Origin: Lentisphaeria bacterium
GTDB taxonomy: Bacteria; Verrucomicrobiota; Lentisphaeria; Victivallales; Victivallaceae
Assembly: GCA_017507125.1 (NCBI GenBank)
Contig: JAFWBQ010000011.1
Location: forward strand, 1-36,186
DNA length: 36,186 nucleotides
Direction: 5' to 3'
Under the pieces are notes generated by a model that saw only the letters and a program-made list of their open reading frames with translations, was not told the origin of the DNA and made no database searches. Positions 16,261 to 24,833 of this stretch are shown here, one piece after another. Position 1 is the stretch's first letter. Each line of letters starts with the position of its first letter. A program made the position numbers and the translations under genes.

Positions 16261-18447
16261 ATGGATCACTCTGAACTTCCCGTCGGGAGCGCTCCGCTGC
16301 CCCTGACGACTCCTGTTTTTCCGACCCGCTGGCAGAATTTCATCTGCCGGAACTGGGGACTGGTCACTCCTGAAAAGATCGCTTCACTGCTCCGCGCCCC
16401 CCTTGCCGACGTGCGCCGGGCGGCGGAGGAGATGGGACTTGAGGGTGCTCCTGAAGTTTCCCCCAAATGGCTCAGCAAAGGATATCTCACGCTGATCCGG
16501 AACAACTGGCATCTGCTCAACTATGAACAGCTCCTTGAACTTCTGGAGTGGACTCCTGAAAAAATGGCGTACTCCCTCAAGGAAGAGGACTTTCTCTGGC
16601 ACAAACTGGGAAATCTCAAACCTGCCTGCCCCCCCCTGCGGATGATGCCCCTGACAGAAGAGGAACAAAAGCAGACCGCATGGATCAAAAAGCAGACAGA
16701 ACACTTTTTCCCCGCCGGAAGACGCAGCCGCACAGAAGCCGCCTTTGCCTTTGCCGACCTTTACGGCGCCCGGAGCGTTTCAGGTGAAAGAAAATCCCTT
16801 TTTGACTTTACTTTCATCCACTCCTACGCCGCCAGCTGCGGCGACGTGCTGGGGGAGGCAGAGTTCAATGATCCTGTGCCTGAAAACCTTATGGCGCAAT
16901 ACAGTTCCATGGGCATCCGGGGCGTCTGGTTCCACGCCCTGCTCTATCTTCTCTGCCCCATCCCCGGTGCGGAACAATTTTCCGTCAACTGGGAAAAGAG
17001 AGTTGAAAATCTTAAAAAGATCGTTGCCCGCTGCAAAAAACACAATATCAGCATCTATCTTTATCTCAACGAACCCCGCACCATGCCTGAGGAGTTCTAC
17101 GCCCTGAAACCCCATTGGCGGGGCATCGACACCCGGAACGCCATCGCCAACTGCACCACCGCCGCGCCGGAGATACTTGAATATCTTGAATCCTCCCTTG
17201 AAAAAATCTTCATCGCCGTTCCGGATCTGGGGGGGATCTTCACCATCACCATGTCTGAAAACGCCACCACCTGCCACAGCGGATGCGAGGGCAGAAAGTG
17301 TCCTTCATGCAGCCGGTTCCCCATGGAAAAGATCGTTGCCGATGTCAACGCCGCCATGGAACGGGGGATGCACCGCGCCGCACCCGATGCCGAAATGATC
17401 TACTATGACTGGGCATGGCGCAGCAAACCGGGAGATCCCAAACCGGTGGAATTCAAAAAGGCGGTCATGGATCTGCTCCCCAATGGCAGACACTGTCATG
17501 TCAACTGCGTTTCAGAATGGGGTATGGAAACCTCTGTGGGGGGTGTCAAGGGCACTTTGGCGGACTACTCCATCTCTCAGGTGGGGCCCAGTGAAGAATC
17601 CCGCGCCGTCTGGGCTCATGCCAATGAAATTTCACTTGGGACAGTGGCAAAGGTGCAGATCAACAACTCCTGGGAGCTGGCGGGAGTCCCTTATCTGCCG
17701 GTGCCCTATCTGATCCGGGAACATCTGGAAAAACTCCACAATGCAGGCGTCAGAGCCCTGATGCTCAGCTGGACTCTGGGGGGATATCCCGGCGGCAACC
17801 TTGAGCTGGTCAGCGCCACTCCTGAAGAACTCGCCGCAGAAAAGTTTTCCCCCGCCACAGCGGAAACGGTCTGCCGCGCATGGAAACTTTTCAGCGAAGG
17901 TTTCAGAAATTTCCCCTTCTGCGTGGGAACCGCCTACACAGCCCCCACCAATTTCGGTCCCATGAACCAACTGCATCTGTACCCCACAGGATACAGGGCA
18001 ACCATGGTGGGATTTCCCTATGATGATCTCCGTGCATGGCGCGCCATCTACCCTGAAGATATTTTTGAAGAGCAGTTCCGCCTTGTCTGCACTCAGTGGC
18101 AGCAGGGACTTGAACTCCTTGAGAGCGCCGCTGACTCCATCGCCCCTGAAGATGAAGAAGCCTTTGAAGAGCTGCGCCGGGTCGCAACGGCCTCTTTCTG
18201 CCATTTGAACGCCTGTTATCAGCAGATCCGCTTCACCCGGGCGCGGGACAACGGTTTTCAGAAAGAGATCATGCTGGAGTGTGCCCGGAAGGAACTGGAA
18301 AACACCCTGTGTCTCTATGAGGTCGCCCGCAAAGACTCCCGCATGGGATTTGAAGCCAGCAACCACTACTTCTACACCTTGAACGATCTGCGCGAAAAAG
18401 TGCTGAACTGCCGGTATGTCATTGAATACCTTGAAAGGAGGGCGTGA
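16261..18447 (+). CDS. Predicted TIM-barrel glycoside hydrolase-like protein with an N-terminal helical region
   Basis: A 728-residue protein with no signal peptide; GAGG lies about ten bases before the ATG. Residues 20-125 hold two helix-turn-helix-like segments (WGLVTPEKIASLLRAPLADV and NNWHLLNYEQLLELLEWTPE). The second resembles a segment I recall from uncharacterised glycosidase-like proteins of soil and gut bacteria. Residues about 175-520 alternate short strands and helices with aromatic and acidic strand ends (GGIFTITMSENATTC, IYYDWAWRS, ALMLSWTLGGYPGG), as expected for a TIM barrel. The C-terminal 200 residues are alpha-helical. GCEGRKCPSC contributes several cysteines that could bind metal. 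The substrate is unknown. It is followed after six bases by an SGNH hydrolase whose ribosome site overlaps its stop codon, so the two are co-translated. Confidence 0.75.
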   Translation: MDHSELPVGSAPLPLTTPVFPTRWQNFICRNWGLVTPEKIASLLRAPLADVRRAAEEMGLEGAPEVSPKWLSKGYLTLIRNNWHLLNYEQLLELLEWTPEKMAYSLKEEDFLWHKLGNLKPACPPLRMMPLTEEEQKQTAWIKKQTEHFFPAGRRSRTEAAFAFADLYGARSVSGERKSLFDFTFIHSYAASCGDVLGEAEFNDPVPENLMAQYSSMGIRGVWFHALLYLLCPIPGAEQFSVNWEKRVENLKKIVARCKKHNISIYLYLNEPRTMPEEFYALKPHWRGIDTRNAIANCTTAAPEILEYLESSLEKIFIAVPDLGGIFTITMSENATTCHSGCEGRKCPSCSRFPMEKIVADVNAAMERGMHRAAPDAEMIYYDWAWRSKPGDPKPVEFKKAVMDLLPNGRHCHVNCVSEWGMETSVGGVKGTLADYSISQVGPSEESRAVWAHANEISLGTVAKVQINNSWELAGVPYLPVPYLIREHLEKLHNAGVRALMLSWTLGGYPGGNLELVSATPEELAAEKFSPATAETVCRAWKLFSEGFRNFPFCVGTAYTAPTNFGPMNQLHLYPTGYRATMVGFPYDDLRAWRAIYPEDIFEEQFRLVCTQWQQGLELLESAADSIAPEDEEAFEELRRVATASFCHLNACYQQIRFTRARDNGFQKEIMLECARKELENTLCLYEVARKDSRMGFEASNHYFYTLNDLREKVLNCRYVIEYLERRA

Positions 18448-18453
18448 GAGATC

Positions 18454-19497
18454 ATGTATACTGAGGCTCTCTGGAATAAGGAAACCCGTCTCGTTTCCGG
18501 CGAACCGGGACTTTTCAAAGGCAATGCTCCGGTGCGGCTCCTCTTTGCCGCTGAAAAGGTGCTTAAAGTTTACAATCCCACTTTGCAAACGGAATATCTC
18601 CCCGGGATCCACTTCACACACACGCCCGGAAGTGACCTCATTTATCCGGTTCCCGGTTCCGGGATCTGCGGTATTGATGAAAAAGAGCTCTTCCCCGATC
18701 CGGAAAAGGCGCTCTGTCTGCCTGATCCCAATGCCAATGCTATCAAGGGGGGACCTGACGGAAAACTGCTGCTCTTTGATAACAAAGCCTTTTTTGCCGG
18801 ACACCAGATCCTGGTGGATTACCGTGCCGTTCCGGGGAGTATCTTCCCCGAACTGCCCGCGCCTGACGCTTCACAGCTGCCCCGTGTCAGGCAGAAACTT
18901 GCAGAAGGCGCCCCCCTGACCGTCACCCTTATCGGCGACAGTATCAGTGAAGGCTTCAACGCCACAAAGTTTGTCAAGGCGCCCCCCTTTGCGCCTCCTT
19001 ACATCGACATCTTTGCTGAAGTTCTCAGGGAAAAGAGCGGTTCAGAGATAAGAGTTCGCAATGCCGCCATTGCAGGCACCGGTTCCCGCAACGCCTTTGA
19101 GATCGAAGAGCGCTGGCTCACCCCGCCCTGTGATCTGCTGGTCATCGCCTACGGCATGAACGAACTGGGAGGCGTGCCCGTCAAAGATCACACGGCAAAT
19201 CTCTGCACCATCATGGAAAAAAAGCGTGCGCTCCACAGCCATACGGAGTTTCTGCTGGTCACCTCCATGACCCGGAACCCCATCTGGATGGGGGAAAGCG
19301 CTCAGCGTTCTCTGGAGTTTGCACAGGCTGTAAAGAGCCTTGCCGCCCCCGGATGTGCCGTTGCCGATCTGCACGCCCTCTGGACCCGGATCCTTGAGAA
19401 AAAGGAGTTTTACGACCTCACCGGCAACGGTGTCAACCACCCCAACGACTACGGTCACCGCCTTTACAGTGCCGTTCTTGTTAATATTTTCAATTGA
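18454..19497 (+). CDS. SGNH/GDSL-family hydrolase (probable carbohydrate esterase)
   Basis: A 347-residue protein. Residues 1-150 form a beta-rich N-terminal domain. The hydrolase domain follows with block I GDSIS (161-165, nucleophile Ser163), block II Gly in IAGTGS (206-211), block III GMNE (234-237, Asn236) and block V NHPNDYGH (328-335, catalytic His329). These enzymes cleave ester bonds, often acetyl groups on sugars. There is no signal peptide, so it would act on imported oligosaccharides. GGAGG sits across the end of the upstream gene, giving translational coupling with the TIM-barrel protein. Confidence 0.85.
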   Translation: MYTEALWNKETRLVSGEPGLFKGNAPVRLLFAAEKVLKVYNPTLQTEYLPGIHFTHTPGSDLIYPVPGSGICGIDEKELFPDPEKALCLPDPNANAIKGGPDGKLLLFDNKAFFAGHQILVDYRAVPGSIFPELPAPDASQLPRVRQKLAEGAPLTVTLIGDSISEGFNATKFVKAPPFAPPYIDIFAEVLREKSGSEIRVRNAAIAGTGSRNAFEIEERWLTPPCDLLVIAYGMNELGGVPVKDHTANLCTIMEKKRALHSHTEFLLVTSMTRNPIWMGESAQRSLEFAQAVKSLAAPGCAVADLHALWTRILEKKEFYDLTGNGVNHPNDYGHRLYSAVLVNIFN

Positions 19498-19522
19498 AAT
19501 CAAATAATGAAGGAACTCTATC

Positions 19523-20524
19523 ATGCTGCCCAATCTTGAAGAAGCTGCCAAAAAGCTCCGTGAACGTTCAAAGCTCCTGCAGGAAATCCTGCGGAACGGT
19601 CTCGGCGAAACCGCCGCCCCCGGATACTGGGAACGATGCGCCACTGCCGATGCCACAAGGACTCCGCTCCTTGAAGAGTTCGGACGCCAGCTCTACGGCG
19701 AACAGTCCGCTTTCGCCGAAGCGGTCCTTTATGAACTTGAAAAGCTGGAACCGTGGGACAAGGGTGTGCCCCTCACCCGGGACAAAGTGTGGCTCTGGGG
19801 CGGTCCGACCCCTGAATGGGGAGGCTCCATGCAGCCTGACACGCTGGTTTCCAACGCCCGCTACTTCAACGCTGAAAACGGTGTCTACGTCTACGGCGCC
19901 ACCAGTGATCAGATGCTGAAGATCCACGCCGATATGAAACAGCTGCTCTGTATGGTCAGTTCCACCTGCCGTGCCCCCGGCCAGCAGCCCGAAACCGATG
20001 CAGAGTGCGCCGAAAATCTGAGCAGACTCTCTCTCAAGTACCCCAACATCAAAGGGGGTATGATGGATGATATGACCTCAGGCTCCAAAACCATCACCAG
20101 AGAGAAGATCGAACAGGTGGCCGCCATCAGCGCCAATCTGAAAAAGCACAACCCCGCTCTGGAACTTTTCGGTGTGGTCTATCAGCACGAACTTGCAGAA
20201 AAGGATTTCACCCCCCTGCTCCCCTATCTGGACGGCGTGAACTTGTGGTTCTGGTCTCAGGAAAAACTTCTTGATCTGGAAAAGAGCGTTGACCACTGCC
20301 GCTTCCAGTTCCCCCATAAAAAGGTGCTTCTGGGACTCTTTCTTCACGACTACGGCACCGCCGATGCAGGGGCGCTTCCCGAACTGCTGCTCCATCAGCT
20401 CAAAGGAGCCCGTTCCCTTCTCGGCAAGGGCAAGATCGACGGACTGGTGATCCTGGGCGACCGCGAGATCCTCAAGTGGCCCGAACAGGCGGCTGTGGTC
20501 CGCGGATTCCTTGAAGCTCAGTAA
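19523..20524 (+). CDS. Uncharacterised TIM-barrel-like protein
   Basis: A 333-residue cytoplasmic protein preceded by GAAGGA. After a helical first 80 residues, strand-like segments end in acidic or aromatic residues typical of sugar-acting barrels (VWLWGGPTPEWGG, IKGGMMDDMTSGS, LELFGVVYQHEL, DGVNLWFWSQE, KVLLGLFLHDYG, IDGLVILGDRE). I do not recognise a named family. Its position between an SGNH hydrolase and murA, in one transcription unit with another barrel protein, suggests a role in carbohydrate processing; this is inference. The 19-base gap to murA argues for co-transcription. Confidence 0.7.
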   Translation: MLPNLEEAAKKLRERSKLLQEILRNGLGETAAPGYWERCATADATRTPLLEEFGRQLYGEQSAFAEAVLYELEKLEPWDKGVPLTRDKVWLWGGPTPEWGGSMQPDTLVSNARYFNAENGVYVYGATSDQMLKIHADMKQLLCMVSSTCRAPGQQPETDAECAENLSRLSLKYPNIKGGMMDDMTSGSKTITREKIEQVAAISANLKKHNPALELFGVVYQHELAEKDFTPLLPYLDGVNLWFWSQEKLLDLEKSVDHCRFQFPHKKVLLGLFLHDYGTADAGALPELLLHQLKGARSLLGKGKIDGLVILGDREILKWPEQAAVVRGFLEAQ

Positions 20525-20543
20525 TCAGCAAAGGAACCGTTTT

Positions 20544-21824
20544 ATGCCTTCACTTATTATCAAAGGCAGAGAGGCTCTGGGCGGAACGATCAGAGTGGGC
20601 GGGAACAAAAACGCCGTACTGCCCATGATCGCCGCTCTGATGCTGACTGATGAACCCTGTGTGCTCCGGAACGTCCCCGACATTCTGGATGTGAGAACCA
20701 TGCTTGAGATCGCCGTCCACCTGGGTGCCGAAGTTACATTTGAAAAAAACACTCTTACCTTCTGCTGCCCCAAAGTGGCAAGGACAGATGTGCCAAAAGA
20801 GCTTTGCGCCCTCAACCGCACCAGTATCCTTTTTGCCGGGCCTCTTCTGGCGCGCTGCGGCAGAGTGGAACTGGGACGTCCCGGAGGCGACTCCATCGGC
20901 AGAAGGCGTCTTGACGGACACTTTTACGGGCTGGAAAATCTGGGTGCCAAATTCTCTGAAGATGCTTCGTTCCGTTTTACCCGGCAGGGAAAACGCCTTC
21001 AGGGCAGAGAGCTCTTTCTTGATGAACCCAGCGTCACCGCCACTGAACAGATCATCTCAGCCGCCGTCACCGCCGAAGGTACCACCACGCTCTACAATGC
21101 CGCCTGTGAACCCCATGTGGGGGATCTTGCCGAAATGCTCAACAAGATGGGGGCAAGGATCAGCGGCATCGGCAGTAACATCCTGACCATCGAAGGCGTG
21201 GAAAAACTTCACGGCGTGGAACACGAAGTGATCTTTGACCACATCAACGCCGGCAGTTTTGTGGCTCTTGCCGCCGCCACCGGCGCCGACCTGACCATTG
21301 AGGGGGTGCGTCCCAGAAGTTTCTGGATGCTCCGGCGCGTCTACGAAAGATTGGGGATCAATGTGGGACTCTATGACAACCGCATCACCGTCAGCGCCGA
21401 TCAGAGCCGCCAGATCAAGTACGATTCAGGAGGCCCCTTTCTTCAGATCTCAGACGGTCCCTGGCCCCAGTTCCCCACGGATATGATGAGCTGCACCATC
21501 GTGGCGGCGACTCAGTGCCGGGGAACGGTCACATTCTTTGAAAAGATGTTTGACGGCAGAATGAACTTCATCGACCGCCTGATAGATATGCGCGCCAACG
21601 CCATCGTCTGCGACCCCCACCGGGCAGTCATCACAGGACCTTCGGAACTCCACGGCACAGTTCTTTCCAGCCCCGATATCCGCGCCGGAATGGCTCTGGT
21701 CATCGCCGCCCTCTGCGCCAAAGGCGAAAGCCGCATCCACCGGGCGGAGATCATCTACCGGGGCTACGGCAATCTGGTGGAAAAACTCCGCTCCATCGGC
21801 GCCGTCGTCGAAGAGATTCCGTAA
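20544..21824 (+). CDS. murA: UDP-N-acetylglucosamine 1-carboxyvinyltransferase with Asp in place of the active-site Cys
   Basis: MurA transfers enolpyruvate from phosphoenolpyruvate to UDP-GlcNAc, the first committed step of peptidoglycan synthesis, in the cytoplasm. The length (426 residues) is normal. Visible landmarks are GGNKNAVLPM (Lys22-Asn23), the active-site loop RPGGDSIGRR (112-121), FPTDM with the catalytic Asp (E. coli Asp305 equivalent) and DIRAG near the end (E. coli Arg397 equivalent). The loop residue corresponding to E. coli Cys115 is Asp116. In Mycobacterium and Chlamydia the same change causes intrinsic fosfomycin resistance. I chose the ATG at 20544 because it has AAAGGA upstream; an ATG at 20511 lies inside the previous gene and would add a non-conserved 11 residues. 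Confidence 0.93.
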   Translation: MPSLIIKGREALGGTIRVGGNKNAVLPMIAALMLTDEPCVLRNVPDILDVRTMLEIAVHLGAEVTFEKNTLTFCCPKVARTDVPKELCALNRTSILFAGPLLARCGRVELGRPGGDSIGRRRLDGHFYGLENLGAKFSEDASFRFTRQGKRLQGRELFLDEPSVTATEQIISAAVTAEGTTTLYNAACEPHVGDLAEMLNKMGARISGIGSNILTIEGVEKLHGVEHEVIFDHINAGSFVALAAATGADLTIEGVRPRSFWMLRRVYERLGINVGLYDNRITVSADQSRQIKYDSGGPFLQISDGPWPQFPTDMMSCTIVAATQCRGTVTFFEKMFDGRMNFIDRLIDMRANAIVCDPHRAVITGPSELHGTVLSSPDIRAGMALVIAALCAKGESRIHRAEIIYRGYGNLVEKLRSIGAVVEEIP

Positions 21825-21845
21825 AAAGGTTGAGGGAAACAAACT

Positions 21846-22208
21846 ATGAACAGAAAAAGCGATCAATACACTGTTGAGTACCGTCAGGATATGAAAGGGG
21901 GCAGAGGAAGTGTCAAATTTGAACACATCTGGAAAAAGAACTCCAACGAAGAGATGCGTTCAAGCTGCCGCCAGTTTTCCCGTCTGACCCTTGAACCGGG
22001 CTGCTCTGTGGGGATCCACAGCCATGAGAATGAAGAGGAGATCTACTACATCCTTTCCGGCCGCGGCCGCTCATGGGACAACGGGGAATGGGTGGAAGTC
22101 GGCCCCGGCGACGCGACCATCTGCCGCTCCGGCGAGGAGCACTCCATGGAGTGCATCGGCAGCGAACCGCTGGTCTATCTGGCCTGTATCCCGGTCTATT
22201 CTGAGTGA
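21846..22208 (+). CDS. Small cupin-domain protein
   Basis: A 120-residue single-domain cupin. Motif 1 has the metal-binding pattern in GIHSHENEEEIYYILSGRG-like sequence (two His and a Glu around residues 57-65). Motif 2 supplies His in GEEHSMEC. These folds bind a divalent metal and act as sugar isomerases, epimerases, dioxygenases or ligand sensors. The sequence does not say which. It is the last gene of the unit starting at 16261, 21 bases after murA. Confidence 0.8.
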   Translation: MNRKSDQYTVEYRQDMKGGRGSVKFEHIWKKNSNEEMRSSCRQFSRLTLEPGCSVGIHSHENEEEIYYILSGRGRSWDNGEWVEVGPGDATICRSGEEHSMECIGSEPLVYLACIPVYSE

Positions 22209-22219
22209 CAACTCACCGG

Positions 22220-22244
22220 AAAATCCATATAAAAGCGGATTTTT
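22220..22244 (+). terminator. Weak Rho-independent terminator after the cupin gene
   Basis: AAAATCC (22220-22226) pairs with GGATTTT (22237-22243) around a 10-base loop, with the T-run forming part of the stem. It is AT-rich and short, so it is probably inefficient. It lies just before the next promoter. Confidence 0.4.
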
Positions 22245-22247
22245 CAG

Positions 22248-22276
22248 TTGAAAAACTCCTGAAATAATGCTATTTT
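22248..22276 (+). promoter_or_regulatory. Sigma70-type promoter of the ddh unit
   Basis: TTGAAA (22248-22253), a 17-base spacer and TATTTT (22271-22276). It lies about 40 bases before the ddh start codon, which has a strong GAGGAG ribosome site. Confidence 0.6.
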
Positions 22277-22316
22277 TAAGGCATAGCAATTTATTTTTAC
22301 CGAGGAGTCTTTTGAC

Positions 22317-23312
22317 ATGGAAAAAATCCGTATTCTGATTGCCGGTTACGGCAATGTGGGCCGCGGCGTCGTTGCCGCGTTGAAGCGTAATCCTGACATG
22401 GAACTTGCCGGCATCATCAGCCGTTCTCCCGACCGCGTCCGCAAAGAGGTCACGGATGTTCCCGTCCTTGCCTTTGATGATGTGGCGGGATTCCTTTCTC
22501 TCAAGGCAGATGTGGCGATCCTCTGCGGCGGCTCCAAAAACGATCTGCCCCAGCAGGGTCCCCGGATGGCTCAGTACATGAACACCGTTGACAGTTTCGA
22601 CAACCACAGCCGGGTCCCTGAATATTTTCACACCATGGACGAGGCGGCGAAAAAGGGATGTCATGTTTCCATCATCTCCACCGGCTGGGACCCCGGCATC
22701 TTCTCTCTTGAGCGCACTCTGGGCAGCGCCTTTCTCCCCGGCAGCCGCGCCTACGGATTTTACGGTCTGGGCCCCAAGGGGGGCTTGAGCATGGGACACT
22801 CCGACGCTCTGCGTACCATCCCCGGTGTGCTTGATGCCCGTCAGTTCACCCACGCTGTCCCCGAAGCTCTGGAAAGGGTCCGCAAGGGCGAAAATCCCGC
22901 CTTTGAACCCGGCGACATGCACACCAGAGAGTGTTTTGTGGTGGCAGCTCCCGACGCTGACAAAGAGGAGATCGAAAAGGCCATCAAGTCCATGCCCGGC
23001 TACTTTGCCCCCTACAAGACCGTTGTGAACTTCATCTCTCAGGAAGAGCTGAACGAAAAGTATAAGGGATTCCCCCACGACGGCACCGTTGCCGCTGCAG
23101 GCATCACCGGTGACGGCAACTCCGCCGCCATTGAGTACCGCTGCGTCTGGGGCAGCAATCCCGAAGCCACGGCCAGTGTCCTTGTCGCCCATGCACGTGC
23201 CGCTGCCCGGCTCTTTGCTGAGGGCAGAAAAGGGGCTTTCACCATTCTGGACATTCCCCCTGCCTACTTCTCTCAGTACGACCGGGAAGAGCTTCTGGCG
23301 CACTGGATCTGA
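22317..23312 (+). CDS. ddh: meso-Diaminopimelate D-dehydrogenase
   Basis: This enzyme makes meso-diaminopimelate directly from tetrahydrodipicolinate, ammonia and NADPH, bypassing the succinylase, acetylase or aminotransferase branches of lysine and peptidoglycan-precursor synthesis. The 331-residue length fits. The N-terminal Rossmann motif is GYGNVGRG (10-17). Family-specific stretches that match Corynebacterium Ddh are VDSFDNHSRVPEYF, STGWDPGIFSLER, GLSMGHSDALRTIPGV and TRECFVVAAPDADKEE, and the C-terminal KGAFTILDIPPAYFS. First gene of a four-gene unit. Confidence 0.93.
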   Translation: MEKIRILIAGYGNVGRGVVAALKRNPDMELAGIISRSPDRVRKEVTDVPVLAFDDVAGFLSLKADVAILCGGSKNDLPQQGPRMAQYMNTVDSFDNHSRVPEYFHTMDEAAKKGCHVSIISTGWDPGIFSLERTLGSAFLPGSRAYGFYGLGPKGGLSMGHSDALRTIPGVLDARQFTHAVPEALERVRKGENPAFEPGDMHTRECFVVAAPDADKEEIEKAIKSMPGYFAPYKTVVNFISQEELNEKYKGFPHDGTVAAAGITGDGNSAAIEYRCVWGSNPEATASVLVAHARAAARLFAEGRKGAFTILDIPPAYFSQYDREELLAHWI

Positions 23313-23323
23313 AGAAAGGATAA

Positions 23324-23962
23324 ATGATGACAGAAGTGATCGCCTTTGACCTTGATGGTACTTTGATCGACTCCATGGAAGACATCGCCGGTGCCGTCAA
23401 CCGGATGCGTGAAAGTTTCGGACTTGCCCCTTTGTCTACGGCTGAAATCAAAGCCGCCACCGGTGACGGCGCACGGCTGCTTGTGACCAGAGTTCTGACA
23501 GGAACAGATATCCCTGTGGAAGAGGGACTCCGGCGCCAGCGCGCCTTTTACAGCGAGCACCCCACTGACACCACAACATTGTATCCCGGCGTCAGAGAGG
23601 GGCTTGAGCTTTTCAGGTCAAAGGGGATCCGTCTTGCTGTCATCACCAACAAGCAGACCCCCCTGGCAGAAAAGATCCTCCACGCCCTTGAGGTGGATTC
23701 CTTCTTTGATGTCATCTGGGGTGGTGACTCAGGATTCCCCCTGAAACCCGATCCTGCCGCGCTTCTTGCTTTTCAGGCTCAATGCGGTGCTGCAAAGGAA
23801 AAGTGCTGGATGCTGGGGGATCACTACACCGATATGGGCGCAGGCCGTCAGGCGGGATTCAACCGGGCTTTCGCCCGTTGGGGATTCGGTGAGATCCGGG
23901 ATGAGAGCTTTGACAGAGCTTTCAGCTCCTTTGCCGGATTTGCCGCCGCCGTCACTGAATAA
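23324..23962 (+). CDS. HAD-superfamily phosphatase, phosphoglycolate phosphatase-like
   Basis: A 212-residue HAD hydrolase. Motif I is DLDGT (9-13), with the nucleophile and general-acid Asp. A helical cap follows (about 18-90). Motif II is the Thr in VITNKQ, motif III the Lys in KPDP, and motif IV GDHYTDM. The layout matches Gph-type phosphatases that remove phosphate from 2-phosphoglycolate or small sugar phosphates; substrate cannot be read from sequence. AAGAAAGGA precedes two adjacent ATG codons (23324 and 23327); either could be used. It lies 11 bases after ddh. Confidence 0.87.
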   Translation: MMTEVIAFDLDGTLIDSMEDIAGAVNRMRESFGLAPLSTAEIKAATGDGARLLVTRVLTGTDIPVEEGLRRQRAFYSEHPTDTTTLYPGVREGLELFRSKGIRLAVITNKQTPLAEKILHALEVDSFFDVIWGGDSGFPLKPDPAALLAFQAQCGAAKEKCWMLGDHYTDMGAGRQAGFNRAFARWGFGEIRDESFDRAFSSFAGFAAAVTE

Positions 23963-23982
23963 CTCTGAAGAAAGGGAGCCTT

Positions 23983-24819
23983 ATGGAACGCTGGGTCAGC
24001 GAAGTCAACGCCGGTTGGGGTCTTACAGTCAAAACCACACAACAGCTGTGCGACATTCAGACACCGTATCAGCATATTGAAATCTTTGAAACCGTCAATC
24101 TGGGACATCTGATGATGCTTGACGGCATCGTGCAGCTGAGCTCTTATGATGAGTTCGCCTACCATGAAATGATGGCGAATCTCCCCTTTTACAGCTGCGC
24201 CCATCTGCCTGAAAAGGCGCTGGTCATCGGCGGCGGCGACGGAGGGGTCCTCAGGGAACTGGGGAAACATCCTGAACTCAAAAGCATCGATATCTGCGAA
24301 ATCGACGGCGAAGTCATCAAGGCGGCGCGGGAGTTCCTCCCTGAGACCGCCTGCGGATATGATGATGAAAGAGTCCATATCCATGTGGGCGACGGCAGTC
24401 TCTTTGTTCAGGAGCACCCCGGCTCTTACGATATCATCATTGTTGACTCCACCGATCCGGCAGGCCCCGGCGAACCCCTTTTCGGCGAAGCCTTTTACGG
24501 AAACTTGAAAAAAGCTCTCAAACCCGGCGGTGTCATCGGCACTCAGGCGGAGTCCTATTTTCTGCTCCCTGAAATCGCTCAGCGGGTGGTGAAGTTCGCA
24601 GGAACTTTTTTCAAAAGTTGCGGATTTGCCCAGATCCATGTCCCCACCTACCCCACAGGCGTCATCGGATGCTGTGTGGCGTCAGATGAAGGCGATGTCA
24701 GAGAGCCCAAACGGTTCCCCGATGAAGCCATGCAGAAAAAATTGCGTTACTACACTCCTGAGGTCCACCGGGGGGCTTTCATGCTGCCCGGTTTCGCCCG
24801 GGAACTCTTTGAAAAATAA
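23983..24819 (+). CDS. speE: Polyamine aminopropyltransferase (spermidine synthase)
   Basis: It transfers the aminopropyl group of decarboxylated S-adenosylmethionine to putrescine. The 278-residue length is typical. Landmarks are the N-terminal TPYQHIEIFET, DGIVQLSSYDEFAYHEM, the nucleotide-binding GGGDGGVLRE, ICEIDGEV, the catalytic DSTDPAGP loop and YPTGVIGCC near the end. A strong ribosome site (AAGGGAG) precedes it, 20 bases after the HAD gene. No speD or other polyamine gene is adjacent, so the link to ddh and the phosphatase appears to be operon convenience. Confidence 0.93.
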   Translation: MERWVSEVNAGWGLTVKTTQQLCDIQTPYQHIEIFETVNLGHLMMLDGIVQLSSYDEFAYHEMMANLPFYSCAHLPEKALVIGGGDGGVLRELGKHPELKSIDICEIDGEVIKAAREFLPETACGYDDERVHIHVGDGSLFVQEHPGSYDIIIVDSTDPAGPGEPLFGEAFYGNLKKALKPGGVIGTQAESYFLLPEIAQRVVKFAGTFFKSCGFAQIHVPTYPTGVIGCCVASDEGDVREPKRFPDEAMQKKLRYYTPEVHRGAFMLPGFARELFEK

Positions 24820-24833
24820 AATGAGGTCTTTTT

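Noticed and set aside
17632..18804. 390-codon minus-strand frame
   Set aside because: Antisense across the junction of two well-supported plus-strand genes that are translationally coupled.
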